A stretch of 64,000 nucleotides of DNA from Streptomyces sp. NBC_00690 (GTDB lineage: Bacteria; Actinomycetota; Actinomycetes; Streptomycetales; Streptomycetaceae), in the NCBI RefSeq assembly GCF_036226685.1, contig NZ_CP109009.1:3782001-3846000 (forward strand), written 5' to 3'. Each line of letters starts with the position of its first letter. Position 1 is the first letter of the stretch. The notes under the pieces are model-generated. The model saw only the letters and a list, made by a program, of their open reading frames with translations, was not told where the DNA came from and did no database searches. A program made the position numbers and the translations under genes. Positions 53,340 through 61,907 of the stretch are shown here, in pieces.

Positions 53340-54077
53340 ATGCACCACACTGATCGACACCGTCCACGGCGGATACCCGGCGGCCGGTCCACAACCGCCG
53401 CACCCTTGACCGCGATGGCGGCGCTCGCCATCGCCCTGGCCGTGCCGCAATCCGCCGCGCTGGCGAACAGCCGGGACGGTACGCCCTGCACCAGCGGCAC
53501 CGGGCCCTACCAGCGGCCCCTGGAAGAGCATCTGCAACGGCCCGTGGACGGGGTGCAGTCGGTGGCCGACTGCGAAGCGGTCCGCACCTTCCAGATCACG
53601 CACGCCGTCGAACCGGCCGACGGCTACGCCGGACTGGCGACCTACCGCATGACGGTCGTCGTCGAAGCCCGGGAGTTCCCCAACGCCAAGGGGGACTGTC
53701 CCGTCCGCGACCACCGGGTGACCTGTGTCGACCTCGATCGGCAACTGTTGTGGGTCCAGCGCAACGCCGATGTGGTCTTCCCGCCCGTCCCCATCCGTAC
53801 CGGACGCGACGACGAGGAGACCCGTCCCGGCTGGCACACCATCTACTGGCGCAGCAAGGACCATGTGTCGACGATCTATGACAACGCCCCCATGCCCTAC
53901 GCCCAGTTCTTCGACGAGGGCCAGGCCCTGCACGGCCGTCCGGGCGATCTGTACGACGGCGGGGGCTCTGCGGGATGCGTGAATCTGCGCCTGTCGGACG
54001 CGGAGAAGCTGTGGGACCTGCTGGACGTCGACGACCAGCTCTATGTCTGGGGGACCAAGCCGGGTACGGACGGCTGA
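53340..54077 (+). CDS. Secreted L,D-transpeptidase (YkuD) family protein
   Basis: A 245-residue exported protein. The signal peptide has a basic start (HRPRRIPGG) and hydrophobic core, with cleavage near ALANS. The YkuD catalytic signature is complete: His in ALHGRPGDLYD (about 198), then SAGCVNL with catalytic Cys (about 213). Members form 3-3 peptidoglycan cross-links or attach proteins to the wall. An N-terminal domain (about 45-120) with two cysteines precedes it. ATG 53340 follows GGACGGAG. Its position after the anchorless Cna-B-like protein makes wall attachment of that protein an idea worth testing. Confidence 0.86.
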   Translation: MHHTDRHRPRRIPGGRSTTAAPLTAMAALAIALAVPQSAALANSRDGTPCTSGTGPYQRPLEEHLQRPVDGVQSVADCEAVRTFQITHAVEPADGYAGLATYRMTVVVEAREFPNAKGDCPVRDHRVTCVDLDRQLLWVQRNADVVFPPVPIRTGRDDEETRPGWHTIYWRSKDHVSTIYDNAPMPYAQFFDEGQALHGRPGDLYDGGGSAGCVNLRLSDAEKLWDLLDVDDQLYVWGTKPGTDG

Positions 54078-54163
54078 ACGGTCACTTCGCGCTCAGGAGG
54101 AGAAGGGTCTGAGCGGCGGGTCAGAGCGACCCGGGGAGACGTGCGGTGGAACTGTTGTTGGGT

Positions 54164-54185
54164 GGGGCCCGCGGGGGCGGGCCCC
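54164..54185. terminator. Hairpin between convergent YkuD and TetR genes
   Basis: Perfect 9-bp stem (54164-54172 and 54177-54185) with a gggg loop, its last base touching the TetR stop codon. It likely terminates the plus-strand transcript. Confidence 0.6.
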
Positions 54186-54832
54186 TACCTGGTCGGCTTG
54201 CGACCCGTGATGCCGAGGTGCACCAGCAGTGCGAGGTTGGGCTTGAGCTCGGCCTGCTTGACGCCCCAGGTGCTGAAGCCCTTCTGGTGCGAGGCCACCG
54301 CAGACAGCATCGCGACGAGCGAACCCGCCACCGCCGCCGGGCTGACGTCCTTGTCCACCCGGCCCTTGGCCTGGAGCTCCTTCACCGCTTCCGTGAGGGA
54401 GCCGGTGACGGAGTTCAGGACCTTCAACCGGAGTTTGTTGAACCGCTTGTCGCCCTCGGCTGCACCCAGATCGACGACCCGCAGGATCGCGTCATTGCGG
54501 CGCCAGAAGTCGAGGAAGCCCTCGACGAGATCCTCGGACGTCTGCCAGGCAGCCTTACCGGCCCAGGAGCGTCCGGCGACCAGTTCGGTGAGCCCGGTGC
54601 CCTCCTTCGCCGTCTCTTCCGCGATCTCCAGGACGGCGCCCTCGACATCGGGGAAATACTGGTAGAAGGTCGCGGGGGAAGTGCCCGCTTTCCGGGCCAC
54701 GTCGATGACTTTGACGTCCCGGTACGGCGAGGAGCTGAGCATCTCGCTGAGGCAGTCGAGCAGCTTCTGCCGCGTCGCCTGGCCGCGTCGTCCGGCCACA
54801 CGGCCGTCGACTGTGCGTACTTGTCCTGTCAT
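54185..54832 (-). CDS. TetR-family regulator
   Basis: A 215-residue regulator. The TetR N-terminal HTH spans about residues 17-63 (TRQKLLDCLSEMLSSSPYRDVKVIDVARKAGTSPATFYQYFPDVEGAV split over helices 1-4). The helical ligand domain ends GVKQAELKPNLALLVHLGITGRKPTR. The start is ATG 54832. In S. coelicolor a gene of this region (between afsS and afsK, by memory SCO4424/4421 area) is also a regulator, but equivalence is not established. It is divergent from afsK across 535 bp. Confidence 0.88.
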   Translation of the reverse strand: MTGQVRTVDGRVAGRRGQATRQKLLDCLSEMLSSSPYRDVKVIDVARKAGTSPATFYQYFPDVEGAVLEIAEETAKEGTGLTELVAGRSWAGKAAWQTSEDLVEGFLDFWRRNDAILRVVDLGAAEGDKRFNKLRLKVLNSVTGSLTEAVKELQAKGRVDKDVSPAAVAGSLVAMLSAVASHQKGFSTWGVKQAELKPNLALLVHLGITGRKPTR

Positions 54833-55367
54833 GCCGTCAGCTTACCGAGGGGTGATCGGGGCGCGATTCGGCCGACTGCAAATGGGGTGGTGCCCCTGTG
54901 AACACCGGACGGCGGACTAGTGAGCACATGTTCGATTTATCCGACGGCGGGTGCCCGGGATTGCCCCAGAACGTTGAGTGTGACGAGTGCCACGCGCCTT
55001 CCGCACGGAAGGGCGAGACCCACCGGGCGCCCGGTCCCGACAGCCGATCGAGCGTGCGGCCGGGTCGTCCCCGGTTCGCTCCCCCGACGTCGCCCAAGTC
55101 GGTGTGGTGCGTGCCGTTTCGCGGCCCGCCGAAAGGCCGTGGGAGCGGACCGTACCGGGCCGGAGCGGGCCTCCGTGCCCGAATCCGGATGAGACACCCC
55201 GATCCGCCCCCGGGTTCGCAACCAACGCTTTCGGCAGGAAGAATCAGGCTGGGCACCGCCGCTGAGCGTCTCAGTGGTGAGAGTCTCAGTAGCGGAGACG
55301 CGGGACGGCGCTGTAATGGACGGGCCCGGCTCGATCTGGGGCCGTACGGGGAGGTGGCAGGCAGGTA
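54833..55367. other. 535-bp intergenic region between TetR and afsK
   Basis: No supported gene. It holds the divergent promoters. A 7-bp stem (55266-55272 with 55295-55301) enclosing two copies of GTCTCAGT 15 bp apart lies 67 bp before afsK and could be a regulatory site. Confidence 0.5.
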
Positions 55368-57731
55368 ATGGAGCAGCTGACGCAGCACGATCCGAGACGG
55401 ATCGGTCCGTTCGAGGTACTGGGCCGGCTCGGTGCCGGCGGCATGGGCCTGGTGTACCTGGCCCGCTCGGCATCAGGTCGTCGAGTGGCGATCAAGACCG
55501 TGCGTACCGAGCTCGCAGAGGACCAGCTGTTCCGAATCCGCTTCACCCGCGAGGTCGAGGCGGCCAGGGCCGTCAGCGGCTTCTACACCGCGGCCGTGGT
55601 GGACGCCGACCCCCGGGCCGCGGTTCCCTGGCTGGCCACCGCATACGTACCCGCGCCCTCCCTTGAGGAGATAGTGAACGAGTGCGGCCCCCTGCCCGCG
55701 CAGGCCGTGCGCTGGCTCGCCGCAGGCATCGCGGAGGCCCTCCAGTCCATCCACGGCGCGGGCCTGGTGCACCGCGACCTCAAGCCGTCGAACGTGCTCG
55801 TGGTCGAGGACGGGCCGCGGGTCATCGACTTCGGCATCGCTTCCGGCGTCTCCAACACCCGGTTGACGATGACCAATGTGGCGGTCGGCACGCCCGCGTA
55901 CATGTCCCCCGAGCAGGCCCGGGACTCACGCAGCGTGACGGGTGCGAGCGATGTGTTCTCGCTGGGCTCGACCCTGGTCTTCGCGGCCACGGGCCATGCC
56001 CCCTTCCACGGTGCGAACCCGGTCGAGACCGTCTTCATGCTGCTGCGCGAAGGCCCCGACCTGGCCGGTCTCCCCGATGAACTTCGACCGCTCATCGAAT
56101 CCTGCATGCAGCGCGAGGCAACGCGGCGGCCGTCGCCCGAAGACCTCCAGGCCCAGTTGGCGCCGCACCTCTTCTCCGGCAGCGACGACAGCGGTACTGC
56201 CTCCGCCTGGCTGCCAGACCTCGCAACGGCGATGATCGAGCGCCGCCGGGGAGGCGGGCGCATTCCACCCGCGCCCCGCCCGCCGCAGCCGCCCCCGATG
56301 CCTCCCGGTCCACCGCCGCGGCAGCCCGCCCACAACGACTGGGCCGCCCCGCGCTCCCGGGTCGACGACCCTCGGACCGGGGCCGCAGGACCGGTGCGGT
56401 TGCCCGGGGCCAAGGCGCCCATCGGCCCGGGGCTGCGCGTCGCGGACACCAGCCGCGGCCCGGCACCCGATCTGCTGGCGGCGACCGGTTGGATCCGACC
56501 CCCGGCAGGTGTCAACGGCTCGGCTGTCGTGCCGATGCCCGGCACCGGCCCGGTGCCCTCGCAATCGGCCCCGCCCGTACCACCGCCCGACGGCCCTTCG
56601 GCCTGGCGCCCCTGGCGGTTCCGGATGTCCAACGACGTCTGGGGCACACCGGTGGTGGACGGCAATCTGCTGTACGTCACCTCGTTCGAGGTGCACGCGC
56701 TCGATGTGGGCACGGGACGCCGACAGTTCAAGACCCGTGACGTGGCCTGGTCGATGACAGTCGACGGCGGCAGGATCCATGCGTCCGACGGACCGACCCT
56801 CTACGCCCTCGACGCGGCGAACGGCCAGGAGCGCTGGCGCCACCAGACCGAAGCCTGGGTGTACTCGATCAAGGCGGACCGGGGCACGGTGCTTACCGGC
56901 ACCCGGGGTGGCGGCGTACAGGCGTGGGAGGCGTCCAACGGCGAGAAGCTGTGGGAGCTGACAGGAGCCCAGACGGAGTTCGAGACCGTTGAAGCCGGGC
57001 CGGCCATATTCGATGACACCGTCTATGTGTGGCAGGACGCCCGGCTGCGCGCCCTGGAGGCTCGTACGGGGATCGAGCGCTGGTCGTACCCCATCGGGGA
57101 CTCGGCGTCCTGCGGGAACGTACCCGTGCGGATCCAGCCGGCTCCCGACGGGCAGGTGTACGTCTCGGCCGGCACCAGGGCGCTGGCGATCGGCATCGCG
57201 GACGGTCGGGTGCGTTGGCACTTCGAGGCACCCGCGGTCTTCCTCTGTCCGCCCGCCTTCGCACCGGGCGCCGCGGTCACGGGCGGCGGGGTGTACCTCG
57301 CCGACTACCTCGGCACGGTCTACGCACTGGACTCGGCGACGGGCAAGGACCGTTGGCGCATCGCCACCGAACCGCGCCAGTCGATCGAACCCGTGCTGGT
57401 CACCGGTGGGAACGTCCATGTCGGCAGCGGGAGCGCGCTCTACACGCTGGACGCGGTGACCGGCACCCCGATGTGGCGCTTCGCCGCGGGCGGGGAGGTC
57501 ATCGGCTCTCCCGTGGTCGCGGACGGGCGGGTCCACTTCGGCTCGGCGGACCATGTGCTGTACACCCTGGACGCGAGCGGTGGGCAGTTGCGCTGGAAGT
57601 TGGCGACGGGCGGCGAGATCACCGGCTCACCGGTCGCCCGCGGCGGTGTGGTGTACGCGTGCAGCAAGGACCGCTGTGTGTACGCACTGGACGCGGTGAA
57701 GGGCACGGCGACCGGGCGGGGTGGACGCTAA
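55368..57731 (+). CDS. afsK: AfsK, Ser/Thr kinase with PQQ-type propeller
   Basis: A 787-residue kinase that autophosphorylates and phosphorylates AfsR. The kinase domain (about 12-270) has Gly loop GRLGAGGMG, VAIK, HRDLKPSN (about 135-142), DFG (about 154) and SPEQ. A Pro-rich linker (about 295-420) follows. About nine PQQ-like blades (about 425-785) carry the (L/V)YALD..TG...W motif, for example VYALDSATGKDRW and LYTLDAVTGTPMW. No TM helix is present, as for S. coelicolor AfsK (799 residues), whose N-terminus I recall as nearly identical (QLTQHDPRRIGPFEVLGRLG). AfsK is a loosely membrane-bound cytoplasmic protein. The start is ATG 55368. AfsR and afsS lie 25-30 kb upstream. Confidence 0.92.
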   Translation: MEQLTQHDPRRIGPFEVLGRLGAGGMGLVYLARSASGRRVAIKTVRTELAEDQLFRIRFTREVEAARAVSGFYTAAVVDADPRAAVPWLATAYVPAPSLEEIVNECGPLPAQAVRWLAAGIAEALQSIHGAGLVHRDLKPSNVLVVEDGPRVIDFGIASGVSNTRLTMTNVAVGTPAYMSPEQARDSRSVTGASDVFSLGSTLVFAATGHAPFHGANPVETVFMLLREGPDLAGLPDELRPLIESCMQREATRRPSPEDLQAQLAPHLFSGSDDSGTASAWLPDLATAMIERRRGGGRIPPAPRPPQPPPMPPGPPPRQPAHNDWAAPRSRVDDPRTGAAGPVRLPGAKAPIGPGLRVADTSRGPAPDLLAATGWIRPPAGVNGSAVVPMPGTGPVPSQSAPPVPPPDGPSAWRPWRFRMSNDVWGTPVVDGNLLYVTSFEVHALDVGTGRRQFKTRDVAWSMTVDGGRIHASDGPTLYALDAANGQERWRHQTEAWVYSIKADRGTVLTGTRGGGVQAWEASNGEKLWELTGAQTEFETVEAGPAIFDDTVYVWQDARLRALEARTGIERWSYPIGDSASCGNVPVRIQPAPDGQVYVSAGTRALAIGIADGRVRWHFEAPAVFLCPPAFAPGAAVTGGGVYLADYLGTVYALDSATGKDRWRIATEPRQSIEPVLVTGGNVHVGSGSALYTLDAVTGTPMWRFAAGGEVIGSPVVADGRVHFGSADHVLYTLDASGGQLRWKLATGGEITGSPVARGGVVYACSKDRCVYALDAVKGTATGRGGR

Positions 57732-58026
57732 GCCCTCCGACCCGGTTGAGCAGAGCACGAGGGTGCCCCGGGACTGGCCGCTGGTGATGGGGTGGTGCCG
57801 GCCGGCCGGTGGTTCCCGTGGCGATCCGCAAAGCGCGGGCGTAGCGTCGAAAGCGGCGGTCGCCGTACGGAAGCCCCTTCCGCTACCGGTACGACGGCCG
57901 TCCAAGCCCGCCCGCATTCCGGCAGGTCACATCGGTCATGCCGGGCACGTCCGCGAACTCGATCCGCGGCGGGGCACCTCGACCGGCATGCGGTCAGCCG
58001 TAGATCGCCAGGGGATCGCCAGCAGC

Positions 58027-58521
58027 TCAGCAGCGGGTCAGCCGAAAGACGCGGATCGTACGGGAGACCCGCGCCTGGTAGGTGGCGTACGGCGGCCAGA
58101 AGGCCAGCACCCGCGCCCAGACGTCCTCGCGCTCCTCCCCTTCGAGCAGCCGGGCTCGCACGGCAATGTCCTCGCCACACCAGTTCACCACCGCCTGCGG
58201 GTGGTGGAGGAGGTTCACGGTCCAGGCGGGATGGTCCGTACGACCGAAGTTGGAGCCGATGAGAATCCAGGAACCCGATTCCTCCGGCATACAGGCCAGC
58301 GGGACGCTCCTGGGCGATCCCGTACGCGCCCCGGGCACGGTGAGGACGACTCCCGGCAGCAGCCAGGCGCTCGGCAGCACCCGGCCGCGGGTCAGCCGGT
58401 GGATCGCGCGGTCCACCGCAGGCAGGGCCTTGGGAGCGATCTTGGCGAAGAGCGGGGTGGACGACACCCTCTGCACCCAGCGCACACCGGCACCCCTGCG
58501 TACACCGTCGGCCGCGGTCAT
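58027..58521 (-). CDS. Ddn-like F420-dependent nitroreductase-family protein
   Basis: A 164-residue split-beta-barrel protein of the deazaflavin-dependent nitroreductase family (Ddn). The core LTVPGARTGSPRSVPLAC..SGSWILIGSNFGRTDHPAWTVNLLHHPQAVV is diagnostic. Members use F420H2 to reduce quinones or unsaturated substrates. fbiC in the same window shows the organism makes the F420 precursor. The start is ATG 58521. It stands between convergent afsK and a co-oriented TetR gene 84 bp upstream. Confidence 0.9.
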   Translation of the reverse strand: MTAADGVRRGAGVRWVQRVSSTPLFAKIAPKALPAVDRAIHRLTRGRVLPSAWLLPGVVLTVPGARTGSPRSVPLACMPEESGSWILIGSNFGRTDHPAWTVNLLHHPQAVVNWCGEDIAVRARLLEGEEREDVWARVLAFWPPYATYQARVSRTIRVFRLTRC

Positions 58522-58605
58522 CGTGCCTCCGTCATCGCGCCTCCGCCGTCCGGCCCGACCGTCCGCGGTGCTGTCGCTGCGGCGAGGGGCATCGCCCCGT
58601 GGTGA

Positions 58606-59190
58606 TCACCCCTCGGCATCCGGTGGGATCAACCGCTCCACCAGCGAGGTGATCAGATCGGCGGCCTGCTCCGGTGGGAAGACGTCGGGCAGGGTGAGCC
58701 GTTCCACCACCAGCCAGTTGGCTGCCAGATAGATCATCCGGACGGCGTCGGCATCGCCGGGCAGCCCCGATGACAGATGTCCATCGACGTTCGCCCGCAC
58801 ATCGGCACTCACCCGTTCCGTCAGCACGGCCCGCAAATGCGGTCGCCGGGTGGCCTCCAGCCGGAGTTCCAACAGGGCGAGGTAGCCGGTGCGGAACGAT
58901 GTGACCCGCTCCACCACCTCCCGCACCAGCTCGGCGGTGCGCTCACGGGTGGCGGGCCCGTCCGTCATCCGCGCGAGGGCCTCGTCGTCGGGCCGCATCC
59001 GCTCGTAGATCCGGTCGCCGACCTGGTTGAGGAGGTCATCGCGGTTGGCGAAGTAGTTGGACGCGGTGCCCTTGGGCACGTCGGCCTCGATGTCGACCGC
59101 CCGGAAGGTGAGCCCTCGGGCGCCGTCACGGGCGAGGACCTCGATGGCCCCGTCGACCAGAGCGGCGCGCCGGGCCAGGTTCTGCCGCAT
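58606..59190 (-). CDS. TetR-family regulator
   Basis: A 194-residue regulator with TetR HTH (residues 5-51: LARRAALVDGAIEVLARDGARGLTFRAVDIEADVPKGTASNYFANRDDLL across helices) and a C-terminal ligand domain. The start is ATG 59190, with AAAGGG about 9 nt upstream. It is divergent from a PNPOx-type gene, with a dyad between them that is a likely operator, so it probably represses itself and that gene. The Ddn-like gene downstream may be in the same operon. Confidence 0.88.
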   Translation of the reverse strand: MRQNLARRAALVDGAIEVLARDGARGLTFRAVDIEADVPKGTASNYFANRDDLLNQVGDRIYERMRPDDEALARMTDGPATRERTAELVREVVERVTSFRTGYLALLELRLEATRRPHLRAVLTERVSADVRANVDGHLSSGLPGDADAVRMIYLAANWLVVERLTLPDVFPPEQAADLITSLVERLIPPDAEG

Positions 59191-59235
59191 GCATCGATCC
59201 CTTTCGCCGCCGTGCCGGGGCTCCGGCACGACCGG

Positions 59236-59262
59236 TTAACCACTATAGGCACAGTGGTGTTC
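59236..59262. promoter_or_regulatory. Dyad operator between TetR and PNPOx genes
   Basis: CCACT (59240-59244) and AGTGG (59253-59257) form an inverted repeat with partial extension (gttaa/gttca flanks). It overlaps a -10-like TATAGG (59244-59249) that would serve the PNPOx gene. Size and place fit a TetR-type operator. Confidence 0.5.
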
Positions 59263-59271
59263 ACTGATCCC

Positions 59272-59958
59272 ATGGACATGGACAAGGACCTCCAGGACCC
59301 GGGCGCCGGCTTCCACGACCTCCTCCGCTCCCAGTTGATCTGGGACACCACACTGCCGGCCTTCGATCCCGCCGATGCGCCCGACGCCCCCCTGCCCCTG
59401 TTCCAGCGTTGGTTCGCCGAGGCGTGCGCGGCCCGACAGCCGGAACCGCACACCATGAGCCTCGCCACGGTCGACGGAGAGGGGCGACCGGACGTCCGCA
59501 TCGTGGTGATGCACGACGCGGACGCGGCCGGGTGGCACTTCGCCACGCACTCCACCAGCGCGAAGGGGCGTCAGTTGGCCGCCGTGCCCGAGGCCGCGCT
59601 CGGGTTCTACTGGGCCGTACAGGGGCGCCAGGTCCGGGTGCGCGGCACGGTCGCAGCGAGCGACGCGCAGCAGAGCCTGGCGGATCTCCACGCCCGCTCC
59701 ACCGGAGCCCTGGCCGCCGCCCTCACCGGCCGACAGAGCAAGGTCCTCGATTCGCTCGCGGAGTTGAACCGGGCCTCACGGGCCGCATGGGACCGGGCAC
59801 GTACCGAACCGGACGCACCAGTATCCAGTTGGACGCGCTATGTACTGGAGCCGCACGAGGTGGAGTTCTTCCAAGGCGACGCGGAGCGGCGCCATGTCCG
59901 GCTGCGCTACCGGGGCGGACCCGAGAGGGGCTGGCGGCGGGAACTGCTCTGGCCCTGA
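59272..59958 (+). CDS. Pyridoxamine 5'-phosphate oxidase family protein
   Basis: A 228-residue FMN flavoprotein of the PNPOx family. FMN-site blocks are visible: DVRIVVMHDADAAGWHFATH, STSAKGRQLAAVPEAALGFYW, GRQVRVRGTV. The C-terminal dimerisation block is VEFFQGDAERRHVRLRY with terminal GWRRELLWP. Canonical PdxH makes pyridoxal phosphate; the end motif RLxP of true PdxH is varied here (ELLWP), so a related substrate is possible. ATG 59272 begins MDMDKD; ATG 59278 is an alternative. It is controlled by the divergent TetR gene, most likely. Confidence 0.85.
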   Translation: MDMDKDLQDPGAGFHDLLRSQLIWDTTLPAFDPADAPDAPLPLFQRWFAEACAARQPEPHTMSLATVDGEGRPDVRIVVMHDADAAGWHFATHSTSAKGRQLAAVPEAALGFYWAVQGRQVRVRGTVAASDAQQSLADLHARSTGALAAALTGRQSKVLDSLAELNRASRAAWDRARTEPDAPVSSWTRYVLEPHEVEFFQGDAERRHVRLRYRGGPERGWRRELLWP

Positions 59959-60210
59959 CGGCGGCCCGTACCCGATCCCGACCGCCCTCGCCCTGTCCTG
60001 TCGGGTGGGGGCGGTTCCGCATCCCCTGTGCACCGGGGCAGGATCTCCCGAGGATGTACCGAACCGCACAACAGACATGCACAGGTGAACAGGAAACGTA
60101 GGAAAGTCGGGTGCAGAACGCACAGAAGACTTACCGGCGTGATCAATTCGCAACCGATTTCCATCTTGACTGAGACCCAGCACGTGAGGTGGCGATTACG
60201 CTCACGACTC

Positions 60211-61368
60211 ATGGCCGATGAAAAGGGCAAGCGCAAGGTCATCGACCTCACGGACGAACGCCCCGTCTACATCGTCGGCGGTGGCCCGGGTGGGCTCGCC
60301 GTCGCAGCTTCTCTGAGGGAACGCGGTGTGCGGGCCGTGGTGTTGGAGAAGTCCGACGCCGTCGGCGCGTCCTGGCGCCGCCACTACGACCGGCTGCATC
60401 TGCACACCACCCGAAGGCTCTCCGGCCTGCCCGGACTCGCCATGCCCCGGTCGTTCGGACGGTGGGTGTCCCGCGACGACATGGTGCGCTATCTGGAGAA
60501 GTACGCCGAGTTCCACGAACTGGAGATCGTGACGGGCGTCGAGGTCTCCCACATCGAGCCCGCCGGCTCTGACTGGCTGTTGCACGCCACGGGCGGTCGG
60601 CGGCTGACCGGGCGGGCCGTGGTCATAGCCACCGGCTACAACCACACCCAGGCGCTGCCCGAGTGGGAGGGCCAGGAGACGTACACCGGTGAACTGCTAC
60701 ACGCCGGCGACTACCGTGCACCCGGACCCTTCGAGGGCAAGGACGTGCTGGTCGTCGGGGTCGGCAACACGGGTGCGGAGATAGCGGTGGACCTCGTCGC
60801 CGGGGGTGCGACCCGAGTGCGGCTCGCGGTCCGCACTCCCCCGCACATCGTCCGCCGCTCCACCCTGGGTTGGCCGACCCAGCGCACCGGAGTACTGGTA
60901 CGCAGACTGCCGGCCTTCCTCGTGGACCCGGCAGCACGCGTCCTGTCCCGGCTTTCCGTCCCTGATCTGAGCGCACACGGGCTGCCCCGGCCCGGCAAGG
61001 GTCTGCTCAAACGCGCACGTGAAGGCGCCATTCCGGTTCAGGACATGGGTCTCATCCAGGCGGTGCGCAAGGGGTCCATAGAGCCGGTCGCCGCAGTCGA
61101 CTCCTTCGAGGGCGACAAGGTGCTGCTGGCGGACGGCAGCACCATTTCGCCGGACGCGGTGATCGCGGCGACGGGGTACCGCCGCTCCTTGGAGGGGCTG
61201 GTCGGCCACCTCAAGGTGTTGGACTCCCGCGGCAGACCCCTCACCCGCGGCGGACGCACCCCCAAGCACGCTCCGGGGTTGTACTTCACCGGCTTCACCA
61301 ACCCGATCAGCGGGATGCTCCGGGAGATGGCCATCGACGCACGCAAGATAGCGAAGTCGCTCTCCTAA
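60211..61368 (+). CDS. FAD/NADPH-dependent monooxygenase (class B FMO-like)
   Basis: A 385-residue flavoprotein: FAD-binding YIVGGGPGGLAVA (about 19-31), the FMO-like fingerprint YTGELLHAGDYR, a second Rossmann VLVVGVGNTGAEIA (about 178-191) and the ATG motif VIAATGYRRSL. This order is that of YUCCA/CzcO-type oxidases. The substrate is not known. ATG 60211 is chosen because homology starts just after it. The frame is open upstream without homology. P450 genes follow on the same strand but 540 bp away. Confidence 0.88.
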   Translation: MADEKGKRKVIDLTDERPVYIVGGGPGGLAVAASLRERGVRAVVLEKSDAVGASWRRHYDRLHLHTTRRLSGLPGLAMPRSFGRWVSRDDMVRYLEKYAEFHELEIVTGVEVSHIEPAGSDWLLHATGGRRLTGRAVVIATGYNHTQALPEWEGQETYTGELLHAGDYRAPGPFEGKDVLVVGVGNTGAEIAVDLVAGGATRVRLAVRTPPHIVRRSTLGWPTQRTGVLVRRLPAFLVDPAARVLSRLSVPDLSAHGLPRPGKGLLKRAREGAIPVQDMGLIQAVRKGSIEPVAAVDSFEGDKVLLADGSTISPDAVIAATGYRRSLEGLVGHLKVLDSRGRPLTRGGRTPKHAPGLYFTGFTNPISGMLREMAIDARKIAKSLS

Positions 61369-61907
61369 CCGCACACATCGGTACGAAGGGCCGGGCCGCT
61401 CGGAAGACCGTCAGAACCCGGGCCGCCCATCGGTGCCCGGGCGCTCTGGCTCCCCATCGGACTTGCCGTCCCGGCACTCAGCAAGGCGCGATTTCGCGAG
61501 TGTGCTCCCCCGTCGGCCTACGGCTGCACCGTCCCGTCGCACTTCAGCCCCGGTGCAGGCACTCGGACGACGACGTCCGCGAGCCCCCGGAGACCACACC
61601 TTGGATCTCGTGCGCCGGCACCCGATGGCCTCCCCTGGCGCCGTCCAACTCCAACTGACCCGTATCATCCGGGGCTTGTGTGGTGAAAACAGTCAAGGGA
61701 TGCCTGTTCCCGAGATTTCATACGCAGCTATGCTGCCGTCGCGATGTCGGACCTCGTCCGAGCGCCATCGACTCGCCCCTCTTTGAGCCGCCCACGACGG
61801 GCAGGCGGTACGGGCAGTTGGTGACAGCGCTGTCGTAGCCCCTCGTCCCGTCCCACCTCGCATCTTCGCTCCACCACTTCCGTATCCACCCTCGTTCCGG
61901 AGGCCCC
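61369..61907 (+). other. 539-bp intergenic region before the CYP157-type gene
   Basis: No gene is supported; the open frames are Arg/Pro/Ser-rich shadows. It should contain the promoter of the P450 gene, whose transcript start may lie in the AT-richer part around 61660-61740. Confidence 0.55.

Noticed and set aside
54898..55368. Open frames of 150-180 codons on both strands before afsK
   Set aside because: Mutually overlapping Arg/Pro-rich frames without ribosome sites; the region is the divergent promoter zone of the TetR gene and afsK.
61433..61786. 117-codon frame between the FMO-like and CYP157-type genes
   Set aside because: Arg/Ser/Pro-rich, no homology, no ribosome site; treated as intergenic.
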